NCBI RefSeq assembly: GCF_000621165.1
Contig: NZ_JHZA01000001.1
Coordinates: forward strand, 124,001 to 188,000
From: Enterovibrio calviensis DSM 14347
GTDB taxonomy: Bacteria > Pseudomonadota > Gammaproteobacteria > Enterobacterales > Vibrionaceae
DNA length: 64,000 nt
Direction: 5' to 3'
Within the stretch, counting starts at the first letter, position 1; every line of letters begins with the position of its first letter. The position numbers and the translations under genes were made by a program. The notes beneath the pieces were generated by a model. The model saw only the letters and a program-made list of their open reading frames with translations. It had not been told where the DNA came from and made no database searches. Positions 1-8,866 of this stretch are shown one piece after another.

Positions 1-788
1 ATCAACCTATCGACATGAGTAAAGTAGACACTTCACTGCTTATTCCATCTATGGTTGATGCAACAAAGAAGAACACGGCATTAGACGGTGAAGTTTATGG
101 TGTTCCGCACATTTGGGGTACTAGCGGACTCGTCATTAACACAAAAGATGCTGGCGTTATTAAAGACTATACCGACCTTTGTAACGATCAGTTTAAAGGA
201 AAGGTTTCTTACCGTCTTAAACGTCCTACCTTGATCGGCTTCGCTTTCGCCATGGGTGAAGACCCGTTTGCTGCATACAATAATCCTGAAGAGTACAAGG
301 CCATTTTGGATAAAGTCGAAGCCAAATTGGTCGCATGTAAGCCAAACGTAAAAGCATATTGGTCTGGCGGTGATGAGCTACTTAACCTTGTCCGCTCGGG
401 TGAAGTTGTGGGCGCAATGGCATGGGATGCTGGCGGCTGGAAGGTGAATCGTGACAATCAGGACATCAACTTTGTCGCGCCAGCATCAGGGGCTCTGGGT
501 TGGATAGATACCTTTGCCATTCCGAAAAAATCCAAAGCAGTCGATGCGGCATATCAATGGATCAACTTTGTGAACCAACCAGAAGTGGCCGCAAAGATCA
601 CTGAGTCAGCAGGTAATTTCACCGCCTCGAAAGGCGCAGATAACTTCGTTAACGACACAGCCAAGGCGCAATTCCAAACCAGCTTCCCACAAGCAGATAT
701 CGATAACATCAAATGGTATCCGACCGTGCCTGCTGGGTTGGAAGAAATGGAAGGTTTGGTTCTCGACCGTGTGAAGGCAGCCAACTAA
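1..788 (+). CDS. ABC transporter substrate-binding protein, PotD-like (5' truncated)
   Basis: C-terminal part of a periplasmic binding protein of the spermidine/putrescine (PotD/PotF) type. The reading frame is open to the window edge (first full codon at base 3), and the residues before the first ATG at 15 read QPID, which fits the PotD-family LQPID context, so the true start and signal peptide lie outside the window. The visible ~262 residues include the family-like VPHIWGTSG segment, the AMAWDAGG segment of the ligand cleft and the WINFVNQPEVAAKI helix. It is followed by a strong terminator and then the ATPase and permease genes of the same system. The exact ligand (polyamine or related amine) cannot be told. 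Confidence 0.9.
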   Translation, partial: QPIDMSKVDTSLLIPSMVDATKKNTALDGEVYGVPHIWGTSGLVINTKDAGVIKDYTDLCNDQFKGKVSYRLKRPTLIGFAFAMGEDPFAAYNNPEEYKAILDKVEAKLVACKPNVKAYWSGGDELLNLVRSGEVVGAMAWDAGGWKVNRDNQDINFVAPASGALGWIDTFAIPKKSKAVDAAYQWINFVNQPEVAAKITESAGNFTASKGADNFVNDTAKAQFQTSFPQADIDNIKWYPTVPAGLEEMEGLVLDRVKAAN

Positions 789-805
789 TTTAACCGTTTC
801 CCATC

Positions 806-835
806 ACGGCCTGTGGTTCACACAGGCCGTTTTTA
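806..835 (+). terminator. Intrinsic terminator/attenuator after the binding-protein gene
   Basis: Perfect 10-bp stem (ACGGCCTGTG at 806-815 with CACAGGCCGT at 821-830), 5-nt loop, then TTTTA. It lies between the binding protein and the ATPase gene, so it probably lowers expression of the membrane components relative to the binding protein. Confidence 0.85.
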
Positions 836-892
836 TCACATTCTTTGCTAATAAGAATCGTGACCTAGCAAGAACCAACTGGCGGTACGCTC

Positions 893-2002
893 ATGGATGA
901 ACAGCAACACACCCCTGATCTTGAATGTCGGGCACTGACTAAATCCTTCGCCGAATTCACGGCCGTGAACAACATCGATTTTACTGTGCCCAATGGCAGT
1001 TTCTTCTCTATTCTTGGCCCTTCAGGTTGCGGCAAAACCACATTACTGCGCATGTTGGCCGGTTTCGAACAAGCCACCAGCGGCGACATTTTCATCAAAG
1101 GTAAGCGGGTAAACGACATCAGCCCCAATCGCCGCCCCGTCAATATGGTGTTTCAGCATTTGGCGCTGTTTCCAACCATGACAGTGGCAGAGAACATTGC
1201 CTACGGCCTTCGCCGACGCAAAACGCCCTCCTCTGACATCAATAAAAAAGTTGACGAAGTGCTGGCACGCGTTGGCCTTTCAGGTAGTGGGCCAAAGCAA
1301 ATTTCGCAGCTATCAGGCGGTCAGAAGCAGCGCATCGCCATCGCTCGGTGTCTCGTACTTAACCCCGACGTACTATTGCTTGATGAACCTCTCGGCGCAC
1401 TGGATTTAAAATTGCGCGAGCAAATGAAAGTCGAGCTCAAGCATTTGCAGCAAGAATTTGGTACCACCTTTGTCTACATCACCCATGACCAATCAGAAGC
1501 GCTGGTGATGTCTGATCAAGTTGCTGTCATGAATCAGGGGGAGTTTGAACAGGTTGGGACACCGCAAGATCTGTACTATTCACCCGCCACAGCATTTGTT
1601 GCCAAATTCGTGGGCGAAAACAATCAACGCTCAGGCACAGTGACGGCAATCAATGGCAACATCGTGACGTTAACCGGTGAAGGCGGCGACATCATGCAAG
1701 CAACGGCAGGAAGCCCATTGAGTATTGGTGAACGTTCCGATGTATTTGTTCGCCCAGAAGCCATCAGCATTGCGTTGCCCAATGCCAAACCGACCCATGC
1801 TGACAATGGCTTTGATGTCGCGGTAAAAGAGATTCTGTTTGACGGTTCTCGCAGCCAATTAGTCGTGGATTGCCCTCAACACCAAACGCAATTTTCTGTG
1901 CAACTGCCGCAAACGGAAGCGTTCCGTCAGATCTGCCCTGGAGACTCCCTTTTTGTCCATTGGCAGGCGCAGTTTTCGCGCTGCTTACCGTCTATGAAAT
2001 AG
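893..2002 (+). CDS. ABC transporter ATP-binding protein, PotA-like
   Basis: 369-residue ATPase that would energise import of the ligand of the upstream binding protein. Walker A GPSGCGKTT (about residues 43-51), signature LSGGQKQRIAIAR, Walker B LLLDEPLGALD and the H-loop THDQSEAL are all present, so the enzyme looks active. The C-terminal third has the TOBE-type regulatory region of PotA/FbpC-class ATPases (VRPEAISIA). The gene is 9 bases before the first permease gene and forms an operon with both permeases. PotA, or an ATPase for opine, mannopine or Fe transport, share this architecture; the binding protein favours amines. Confidence 0.92.
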   Translation: MDEQQHTPDLECRALTKSFAEFTAVNNIDFTVPNGSFFSILGPSGCGKTTLLRMLAGFEQATSGDIFIKGKRVNDISPNRRPVNMVFQHLALFPTMTVAENIAYGLRRRKTPSSDINKKVDEVLARVGLSGSGPKQISQLSGGQKQRIAIARCLVLNPDVLLLDEPLGALDLKLREQMKVELKHLQQEFGTTFVYITHDQSEALVMSDQVAVMNQGEFEQVGTPQDLYYSPATAFVAKFVGENNQRSGTVTAINGNIVTLTGEGGDIMQATAGSPLSIGERSDVFVRPEAISIALPNAKPTHADNGFDVAVKEILFDGSRSQLVVDCPQHQTQFSVQLPQTEAFRQICPGDSLFVHWQAQFSRCLPSMK

Positions 2003-2011
2003 GAGAAAACC

Positions 2012-2872
2012 ATGATTGAACGAGGCAATCGGCTCGCCCTATTTCTGTTGCTTACGCCCTTTTTGCTCTGGCTCATGTTGCTGATCATTTTGCCCCACAT
2101 TCAGATGTTCTCCATCTCGATTCATGATCGTGCGGTTGGCGGCGCTACCGTATTGAGTATGGAAAACTACACCACATTTTTTAGTGAACCCCTGTATTGG
2201 CGCACATTTATGCGCACCGCCGTGATGTCTTTGCTTGCCACCGTTTTGACTTTGGTTATTGCGTTCCCTATCGCCTTTTACATTGCAAAAGTGTGTCAGG
2301 GAAAAGCCAAGAGCCTTTTGTTTGTTGCTTGCTTACTGCCATTTTGGGTCAGTGAGCTAGTGCGCTCTTACGGTTGGATGATATTACTTCGCGAATCAGG
2401 GTTAGTGAGTGGGTTTCTTCAAGCCATCGGCGTGGTGGATCAACCGATTGAGTTGCTATACAACGACGCCACCATCATGGTGGGACTGGTTTATACCTCC
2501 ATGTTATTTATGGTGGTGCCACTTATTACCACCCTTGATAGCTTGGACAACAGCCTAATCGAAGCGGGGTATGATTTAGGCGGAAGCAGTTGGGATGTGA
2601 TGCGCGAAGTGGTTATCCCCCATGCCATGAGCGGCATTGTAGCTGGGTGCATCGTCGTGTTTATGCTTACGCTTGGTAACTACCTCACTCCAACATTACT
2701 GGGCGGTAAAGATAGCCTTTGGTTTACCGAACAAATCTTTACCCAATTCATTACCCGCTTTAATTGGGAGCAAGGTTCAGCATTCGGCATTTTGCTGTTA
2801 GCGCTTTCATCACTGATGGTTTGGGGCGGCTTAAAGCTGACTCGCCAATCCTTCGTTAAGACTATGGGGTGA
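2012..2872 (+). CDS. ABC transporter permease, PotB-like
   Basis: 286-residue inner-membrane permease. About six hydrophobic helices are evident, starting with one at residues 8-30. The EAA-type loop that contacts the ATPase is visible as EAGYDLGGSSWDVMREVVIPHAMSGI. Preceded by AGGAG a few bases before the ATG. It is first of a heterodimeric permease pair, with the second permease starting 4 bases after the stop. Length is usual for PotB/YdcU proteins. Confidence 0.9.
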   Translation: MIERGNRLALFLLLTPFLLWLMLLIILPHIQMFSISIHDRAVGGATVLSMENYTTFFSEPLYWRTFMRTAVMSLLATVLTLVIAFPIAFYIAKVCQGKAKSLLFVACLLPFWVSELVRSYGWMILLRESGLVSGFLQAIGVVDQPIELLYNDATIMVGLVYTSMLFMVVPLITTLDSLDNSLIEAGYDLGGSSWDVMREVVIPHAMSGIVAGCIVVFMLTLGNYLTPTLLGGKDSLWFTEQIFTQFITRFNWEQGSAFGILLLALSSLMVWGGLKLTRQSFVKTMG

Positions 2873-2876
2873 CAAG

Positions 2877-3740
2877 ATGATCCCTTCACTACCGACTAAC
2901 AAATCATTTAGTCGCATCTATCAAGCCTACGTGGCGATGTTCTTTTTGTTTCTGATGCTGCCCCTGATCGTCGTGGCTGTTTTTGCCTTTAACGACAGTT
3001 TGTTTCCCTCGCTACCCTGGAACGGATTTACGATTGACTGGTTCACAGGAACACAAGCCCCGAAACTAGGCGTGTTCAACGACAGAGAACTCACCGATGG
3101 TATTGGTGTCAGTCTGTTTGTGGCCATTGCCGTGACACTCTGTTCCTTGGTCTTTGCCACCACCAATGCGTTTCTGTTTGAACGATTTGATTTTCGCTTT
3201 AAAGGGTTTTGCTATGTACTTCTTCTATTGCCGTTAGTTATTCCTGGCGTGATCTTAGGGGTGTCTATTTTGTTGATGAGTAGCACCATCGCCAATGGAA
3301 TAGAAGACAACATTGGTTGGGACATTGAGTGGATGCGACCGGGGTTAGTGCTTGTGGTGTTAGGCCAATTTGCGTTTATCACGACCATCTGCACCTTGGT
3401 CATTGCAGCACGTTTACGTAAATTTGATCTCAGCTTAGAGGAAGCCGCTCTCAATCTTGGTGCCACCAAAACAGAAGCGGTTTTTACCATCACACTGCCT
3501 TTCTTGCGACCGGCATTGATAGGTGCGGGGATTATTGCGTTTTTGATGTCGTTTGAGAACTTTAACACCACCTTGATGCTCGTGGGTTCGGACGCACCAC
3601 TCACCATTGCCATGTTCGATCGGCTTAGAGAAGGCTCAACGCCAGTAATAAACGCCGTATCGCTGCTGTTAATGGTGGCTTCAGGAATACTTGCGCTTGC
3701 CAGTATCTGGGTCTCATCTCGAGGCAACCGCATCGACTAA
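2877..3740 (+). CDS. ABC transporter permease, PotC-like
   Basis: 287-residue permease, partner of the preceding gene. A first transmembrane helix lies at about residues 17-39, with several more after it. The EAA motif reads EAALNLGATKTEAVFTI, followed by LPFLRPALIGAGI as in PotC/YdcV. Translationally close to the upstream permease (4-base gap), ending the operon at a hairpin. Substrate inferred only from the operon. Confidence 0.9.
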   Translation: MIPSLPTNKSFSRIYQAYVAMFFLFLMLPLIVVAVFAFNDSLFPSLPWNGFTIDWFTGTQAPKLGVFNDRELTDGIGVSLFVAIAVTLCSLVFATTNAFLFERFDFRFKGFCYVLLLLPLVIPGVILGVSILLMSSTIANGIEDNIGWDIEWMRPGLVLVVLGQFAFITTICTLVIAARLRKFDLSLEEAALNLGATKTEAVFTITLPFLRPALIGAGIIAFLMSFENFNTTLMLVGSDAPLTIAMFDRLREGSTPVINAVSLLLMVASGILALASIWVSSRGNRID

Positions 3741-3746
3741 CCAACC

Positions 3747-3800
3747 GAGAACCCTTAGCCACAAAGCAAGTTGCGATAGCGCAAGGGTTCTCTTCTCAAA
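3747..3800 (+). terminator. Terminator at the end of the PotABCD-like operon
   Basis: GAGAACCCTT at 3747-3756 pairs with AAGGGTTCTC at 3783-3792; the enclosed sequence can form a smaller inner stem. Pyrimidine-rich TTCTC follows. It sits between convergent genes and may serve both. Confidence 0.65.
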
Positions 3801-3817
3801 TCTTTCCTTTCTTAAAA

Positions 3818-4354
3818 TTAGAAGCTAGACCCCGGTTGCTCCAAGAATGCTAATTCCTCCGGTGTGCTTTCGCGACCCAAAATGGCGTTTCGATGAGGGT
3901 AGCGACCAAAACGATCGATAATCGCTTTGTGGCGGACCTCAAACTCATAATTATTTTCAAGTCCCACTTGGTTAAACAGCCGCAACGCTTCTTCATGAAT
4001 CAACGCAGATTCGCTGTGCATGTAAGGCATGTAGAGAAAACTTCTTTGAAGCGGCGGTAGTTCTCTATCTATCCCGAGAGAAACTGCCTCCTGCGCGAGC
4101 GCCAATGCCAACGCATCCTGAGAAAATGCCTTTGGCGTATCTCGATAAATGTTGCGCGAGAACTGGTCCAATACAATGATTTCGGCAAGACGCCCCGTTG
4201 GTTCTTCTCGCCAATTAAAATACTCTGCCCGCGATGCCGCTTCCAATACCGCCGAAAAGCGCGTTTCAATGGTTCGATCAATAGTTTCGTCTTTGGCAAA
4301 ACATTGCTTTAAGGTCAGTTCTTCAAACCAAAATGTCAGCACTTTTCTATACAT
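3818..4354 (-). CDS. DUF924 family protein
   Basis: About 178 residues matching the DUF924 family (predicted all-helical, TPR-like fold, function unknown). Recognisable family segments are VLTFWF at the N-terminus, LAEIIVLDQFSRNIYR in the middle, and LPPLQRSFLYMPYMHSE. The start at 4354 is chosen because GGGAG lies 6 bases upstream of it; the ATG at 4360 abuts that ribosome site and is less likely. It stands alone, convergent with the transporter operon. Confidence 0.88.
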   Translation of the reverse strand: MYRKVLTFWFEELTLKQCFAKDETIDRTIETRFSAVLEAASRAEYFNWREEPTGRLAEIIVLDQFSRNIYRDTPKAFSQDALALALAQEAVSLGIDRELPPLQRSFLYMPYMHSESALIHEEALRLFNQVGLENNYEFEVRHKAIIDRFGRYPHRNAILGRESTPEELAFLEQPGSSF

Positions 4355-4651
4355 CACCATCTCCCTGCCATTATTCGACGAATGTCCTCGACGTTCAGCT
4401 TAGTGTAAACCCACAACTTGTAATGTCACGTACCAGATAATTTGATACCTGTTCCAACCATCTTCCTGCGATTCCAATTCCATCGATACCGAAAGCGGCG
4501 ACGCGTTCGACATGAAAAAAGATTCCCTCAGTTCAGTTTACGAGGCTCACGATAAATCCCGAAAGCTTATCCTAGTCAGTCCGGTCTTTGGAGGTAGTCA
4601 CCTCATCAAGTGGCCTAGTTAAACTTTGGCATAAACCAAGAAGGATACAAA
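4355..4651. other. Intergenic region, divergent promoters
   Basis: About 300 bases between the DUF924 gene and the glutamate-synthase-like gene, which point away from each other. It must hold both promoters. I see no clear operator, hairpin or additional gene. Confidence 0.5.
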
Positions 4652-6175
4652 ATGGACGTTGTTACCCATTGGGCGTCACGCATACTCGAAATAAGCGCGG
4701 CACTGTTCGTGTTTTTTATCGGCTGCGGATTATTGGCGATTATCTACATTTATATTCGAGATGTTACCCAGACCAAGCAGGCCATTCGCAGAAACTATCC
4801 CGTTATCGGGCGATTCCGTTACTGGTTTGAACACATGGGTGAATTCTTTCGCCAATACTTTTTCGCACAAGATCGGGAAGAACTCCCCTTTGATCGTGCG
4901 CATCGCAGTTGGGTATACCGCGCAGCCAAAAACGTGGATAGCACCATTGCATTTGGTTCAACCCGACCACTGAATCAGCCGGGCGATATCATTTTCCTTA
5001 ACTGCCCGTTTCCAACGCTGACGGAAGATACTGCCCCTGCCAGTGAAGTGACAATCGGCGAAGGCGTTGCGCGTAAGCCTTTTACAACATCAAGCTTTTT
5101 CAACATATCAGGCATGAGTTTCGGTGCGCTGAGCGTACCTGCGGTGTTATCTCTTTCCAAAGGCGCTAACAAAGCAGGAATTTGGATGAACACGGGTGAA
5201 GGCGGCTTATCACCGTATCACCTAGAAGGCGGCGCAGACATCATCTTTCAAATTGGCACGGCGAAATACGGCGTACGCGATGAGAACGGTAACTTGAGCG
5301 ATGAGAAGCTCAAGGAGATCGCGGCGCATGATCAAGTACGTATGTTTGAAATAAAAATGAGTCAGGGGGCTAAGCCAGGTAAAGGTGGGATTCTCCCAGG
5401 CAACAAAGTCAATGCAGAAATCGCTGCCATTCGCGGCATACCAGAAGGACAAGATTCAATTAGTCCTAACGGTCATACCGACATTCAAAGCATTGATGAA
5501 TTATTAGACATGATCGCCAGAATACGACAAGTCACAGGAAAGCCCGTCGGCTTCAAAGCCGTGATCGGCGCATACGGCTGGCTCGATGATTTAATGGCGG
5601 CAATTCATGCCCGTGGTATTGAGTCAGCGCCTGATTTTATTACTCTAGATTCCGCGGATGGCGGCACTGGAGCCGCGCCTCAGTCGCTCATGGACTACAT
5701 GGGGCTTCCCATTAAACGTAGCCTGCCATTATTGGTCGACATGCTGAATAGCTACGGCTTGAAACAACGCATTAAAGTGATGGTATCCGGCAAGCTCATT
5801 AACCCTGCTGAAGTTGCGTGGGCAATGTGTATTGGCGCCGACTTTATCGTATCAGCACGTGGCTTCATGTTTTCACTCGGCTGTATTCAAGCACTGCAAT
5901 GCAACAAAAACACCTGCCCAACGGGCATCACTACCCATGATCCGAAATTGCATAAAGGGCTAGTGGTAAACGATAAGGCTGAGCGGGTGGCTCATTACGC
6001 CAAAAACATGATGTATGAAGTCGGTGTTATTGCCCATTCATGCGGCGTGAAAGAACCTCGTCGTCTAAGACGATTTCATGCCCAGATGATCAATGATCAT
6101 GGCTTGCCGCAGTCATTGGATGAAATGCACCCTCCGGCTGACATTAAGCCTGAATATCAACAAAAGTTGCACTAA
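4652..6175 (+). CDS. Membrane-anchored FMN-binding glutamate synthase family protein
   Basis: 507 residues with one N-terminal transmembrane helix (about 10-33) followed by a cytoplasmic domain like the FMN-binding central part of glutamate synthase large subunit. Family signatures: SGMSFGALSVPAVLSLSKGA, NTGEGGLSPYH, KMSQGAKPGKGG, TLDSADGGTGAAP, and a three-cysteine cluster motif C-x5-C-x4-C followed by PTG (CIQALQCNKNTCPTG), which fits the 3Fe-4S site of GltB-type enzymes. The glutaminase domain of true GltB is missing, so ammonia-dependent glutamate synthesis is not assured; the reaction in this stand-alone family is unknown. Start supported by AAGGA 7 bases upstream. Confidence 0.9.
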   Translation: MDVVTHWASRILEISAALFVFFIGCGLLAIIYIYIRDVTQTKQAIRRNYPVIGRFRYWFEHMGEFFRQYFFAQDREELPFDRAHRSWVYRAAKNVDSTIAFGSTRPLNQPGDIIFLNCPFPTLTEDTAPASEVTIGEGVARKPFTTSSFFNISGMSFGALSVPAVLSLSKGANKAGIWMNTGEGGLSPYHLEGGADIIFQIGTAKYGVRDENGNLSDEKLKEIAAHDQVRMFEIKMSQGAKPGKGGILPGNKVNAEIAAIRGIPEGQDSISPNGHTDIQSIDELLDMIARIRQVTGKPVGFKAVIGAYGWLDDLMAAIHARGIESAPDFITLDSADGGTGAAPQSLMDYMGLPIKRSLPLLVDMLNSYGLKQRIKVMVSGKLINPAEVAWAMCIGADFIVSARGFMFSLGCIQALQCNKNTCPTGITTHDPKLHKGLVVNDKAERVAHYAKNMMYEVGVIAHSCGVKEPRRLRRFHAQMINDHGLPQSLDEMHPPADIKPEYQQKLH

Positions 6176-6534
6176 ACACATCATCAAATAGCACATATCG
6201 GCCTCTTGTTTTAGGGGGGCCGAATCCGCTCCCGTTCACGCACGCCACACCATCGTTTTCCTTTCGTTTCCCCTCTCAGTTCAAAATCCGTTTTATCCGA
6301 TTAAACAATGAAATCGCACGAAGAGCTCAAAAAAATAAACAAAACACACAGGAGTTCCAATATATGAGTCATTGTTGACGATAAAGACTATTTTATTTTG
6401 ATGACTTATATGGACATTCCCATCAACTTCAATGAATATTGCGCGCCTTTTATGCCCTTATAGTCACAGACTCACCATTTGTAGAAGTATGGGTTAATTT
6501 AGTTCCTTAATTTACGGTCCTAAAGACACACTTT
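6176..6534. other. Intergenic region before the chemoreceptor gene
   Basis: About 360 bases. A hairpin (TCGGCCTC near 6198 with GGGGCCGA near 6216-6223, one wobble pair) could end the upstream gene, but it lacks a T-run. The rest is A+T-rich and presumably holds the chemoreceptor promoter; I find no convincing flagellar sigma-28 or sigma-54 site. Confidence 0.4.
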
Positions 6535-8649
6535 ATGAAGTCCATAAAACACAAAATTACGCTCTTCACTGGGATTGCCACGCTAGTTGCTATTAGCACC
6601 ATGACCGCTTTTTCTCTCTATTCTTCCACGCAATTGCAAACGCAATCGAATGAACGAAACCAAGCCTTGCTGCTGGAAATGTTTAACAACGGATTGGAAG
6701 CTGAACTCAGCAATGCGGCTGAACTTATTGCTGACGAGCTTTCAGACAGTTTTCTTCAAACTTCATTACTTGCTGAAAACTTCGCGCGCTTACAAAATAG
6801 CAATGAAGCAAATACTCGCGACACGCTTCGCGCAAGCCTAAATCATCAACTGCAAGGTTTACTCAGCAGCAACGACAACGCGCTTGGGGTTTTTTCCGCG
6901 TGGGAACCCAATGCATTGGATGGCAATGACAGTCTGTATGCTAATCAGATTGGGCATGACGATTCAGGTCGCTTTATTCCTAACTGGATCCGTGATGCTT
7001 CTGGACGCTTCCAACTAGCGCCGTTGACAGGTTATGCGGATGAATCCCGCAGCGATGGCGGGGCGAGAGTCGGCGAATATTACCTTTGCTCCCGCGACAG
7101 CAACAAAAACTGCCTACTCGATCCGTATGTGTATCCAGTAAACGGGCAGAATGTCCTGCTTACCTCCGTGGTATCCCCAATTACTGTTAACGGTCAATTT
7201 GTCGGCATCACAGGTCTAGATATTTCGCTCCAATCTCTATCGCAGGTGGCAGAATCGCTAAGTCAGCGTCTATATAGCGGCCAAAGTCACGTCATGTTGG
7301 TCACTGATCGCGGCACTATCGCTGCTGACAGCGAAGACGAAGCCTTAGGGAAATCCGTAAAAACACTACGTGGCGATGCCACACATTGGGCACCAAGACT
7401 GGGGCGCAATGGCTATCAAAGTTTCATCAGTGATGATGCTCAACGCATTACCGCGATGATCCCAGTGAAGCCTAATGCTGATACCGCACCATGGTCATTG
7501 GTCGTCACACTCGATAAAACCTTAGTACTCAAAAATGTTATCGCACTGCAAACACAGGCGGTGGAAGATCAACGCGACCAAACGCTCATTTCCCTGATGA
7601 TGGGTGTGCTCGTCTTGCTGGTTAACATTGCGCTGATTTGGATGATTGCAGGTCGTATCGCGTCTCCACTTCGAAGCACTGCACAATTTATGCTTCAGGT
7701 AGCCGACGGCAATTTCACTCGTCGACTGACCGAAGAAGCAAGGGCAACAGATGAAACGGGCGAACTCGCGCGTGCCTGCAACACCTTCTTGGATCAAACC
7801 CAGCAGGTGATCAAACAGGTGATTACCACCAGCCACGCCGTTTCTGATAGCACGATTCAATCTTCTGCGGTCTCTCAGCAAACGCTTGAGGGCGTCAGCC
7901 GTCAAATGCAAATGGTGAATCAAGTCGCTACCGCTGCAACAGAGATGAGCACAACAGCTCAAACCGTTGCGGAACATGCAGAAAGTGCGGCCATTGCTGC
8001 ATCGACGACGCAGAATGCAGCAGTTCGAGGTCAGCGTATGCTGTCTGACGTTCAGCAAGCCGTCGTGAAGCTAGAAACGGAAATTTTGGAAACGTCTGGT
8101 GTCATTGCCCGTTTAGGTGAAAACAGCCAGAACGTTCATGGCATTATTGATGTCATTAAAGGCATTGCCGACCAAACTAACTTGCTAGCGCTAAATGCTG
8201 CTATTGAAGCTGCACGAGCAGGAGAGTACGGTCGCGGTTTTGCGGTCGTTGCAGATGAAGTACGTTCTTTGTCTCTAAGAACCCAATCGTCTACCCAGCA
8301 AATCTATGACCTCATCAACCAACTTCAAGTGGATGCAAAAAGTGCCGTTGAAGCCATGGATTCTGGAAGTCAAAGTGCGCAAGGCTGCGTAGAACTGGCC
8401 AATGATGCCGCGGCTCAACTGACACAAGTGACCGATGAAGTGGATAATATTTCCTTTCTGAATACTGAAGTTGCTAGCATTGCTATCCAACAAAGTATGG
8501 TGTCAGAACAAGTCAGCCAAGATTTGGTTGAGATTAGCCAAGTGGTGACGGAACTTTCAGACGCTGCAAACCAATCACAAAGCAGCAACCAGCAATTGAA
8601 AGACACCGCAGAGTCACTCGATAAAATGGTCAGCCATTTTACGGTGTAA
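6535..8649 (+). CDS. Methyl-accepting chemotaxis protein with dCache-type sensor
   Basis: 704-residue transducer that passes ligand binding to CheW/CheA and so to the flagellar motor. Transmembrane helix 1 at about 8-29, a large periplasmic region (about 60-330) with the dCache-like stretch [20 protein letters not shown], transmembrane helix 2 at about 350-372, HAMP about 373-425, then the cytoplasmic coiled coil. The hairpin tip is intact: [20 protein letters not shown] and [14 protein letters not shown] (from about residue 543). It has no C-terminal CheR/CheB-docking pentapeptide (ends SHFTV). dCache sensors bind small ligands such as amino acids; the ligand here is unknown. Confidence 0.95.
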   Translation: MKSIKHKITLFTGIATLVAISTMTAFSLYSSTQLQTQSNERNQALLLEMFNNGLEAELSNAAELIADELSDSFLQTSLLAENFARLQNSNEANTRDTLRASLNHQLQGLLSSNDNALGVFSAWEPNALDGNDSLYANQIGHDDSGRFIPNWIRDASGRFQLAPLTGYADESRSDGGARVGEYYLCSRDSNKNCLLDPYVYPVNGQNVLLTSVVSPITVNGQFVGITGLDISLQSLSQVAESLSQRLYSGQSHVMLVTDRGTIAADSEDEALGKSVKTLRGDATHWAPRLGRNGYQSFISDDAQRITAMIPVKPNADTAPWSLVVTLDKTLVLKNVIALQTQAVEDQRDQTLISLMMGVLVLLVNIALIWMIAGRIASPLRSTAQFMLQVADGNFTRRLTEEARATDETGELARACNTFLDQTQQVIKQVITTSHAVSDSTIQSSAVSQQTLEGVSRQMQMVNQVATAATEMSTTAQTVAEHAESAAIAASTTQNAAVRGQRMLSDVQQAVVKLETEILETSGVIARLGENSQNVHGIIDVIKGIADQTNLLALNAAIEAARAGEYGRGFAVVADEVRSLSLRTQSSTQQIYDLINQLQVDAKSAVEAMDSGSQSAQGCVELANDAAAQLTQVTDEVDNISFLNTEVASIAIQQSMVSEQVSQDLVEISQVVTELSDAANQSQSSNQQLKDTAESLDKMVSHFTV

Positions 8650-8690
8650 TCCATCAATAATGCATAAATCTGCAGTATGCAGAATTCTTG

Positions 8691-8714
8691 AGGGGCACTG
8701 AGTGCCCCTTTTTT
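8691..8714 (+). terminator. Intrinsic terminator of the chemoreceptor gene
   Basis: AGGGGCAC (8691-8698), loop TGA, GTGCCCCT (8702-8709), then a run of T. Classic Rho-independent form. Confidence 0.9.
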
Positions 8715-8866
8715 AGTATTGCATACACCCAATCAGCCTCTTCTTCGAGCCATGTAACAATTGCATCTAAAGCACACGCTTTTTCATTCAAAACAGCAAC
8801 TTCTATCAAGCTCCCTATTTTTTCCTTCAATAGAATATCTCGCAATAGATTGATAGGAGAAATGTC

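Noticed and set aside
7522-8058. 178-residue antisense frame inside the chemoreceptor gene
   Set aside because: Cysteine- and histidine-rich composition typical of a shadow of a coiled-coil gene; the sense strand has all chemoreceptor motifs.
8654-8845. 63-residue minus-strand frame after the chemoreceptor
   Set aside because: Runs through the chemoreceptor terminator and lies against the promoter of the OpgC-like gene; no ribosome site.
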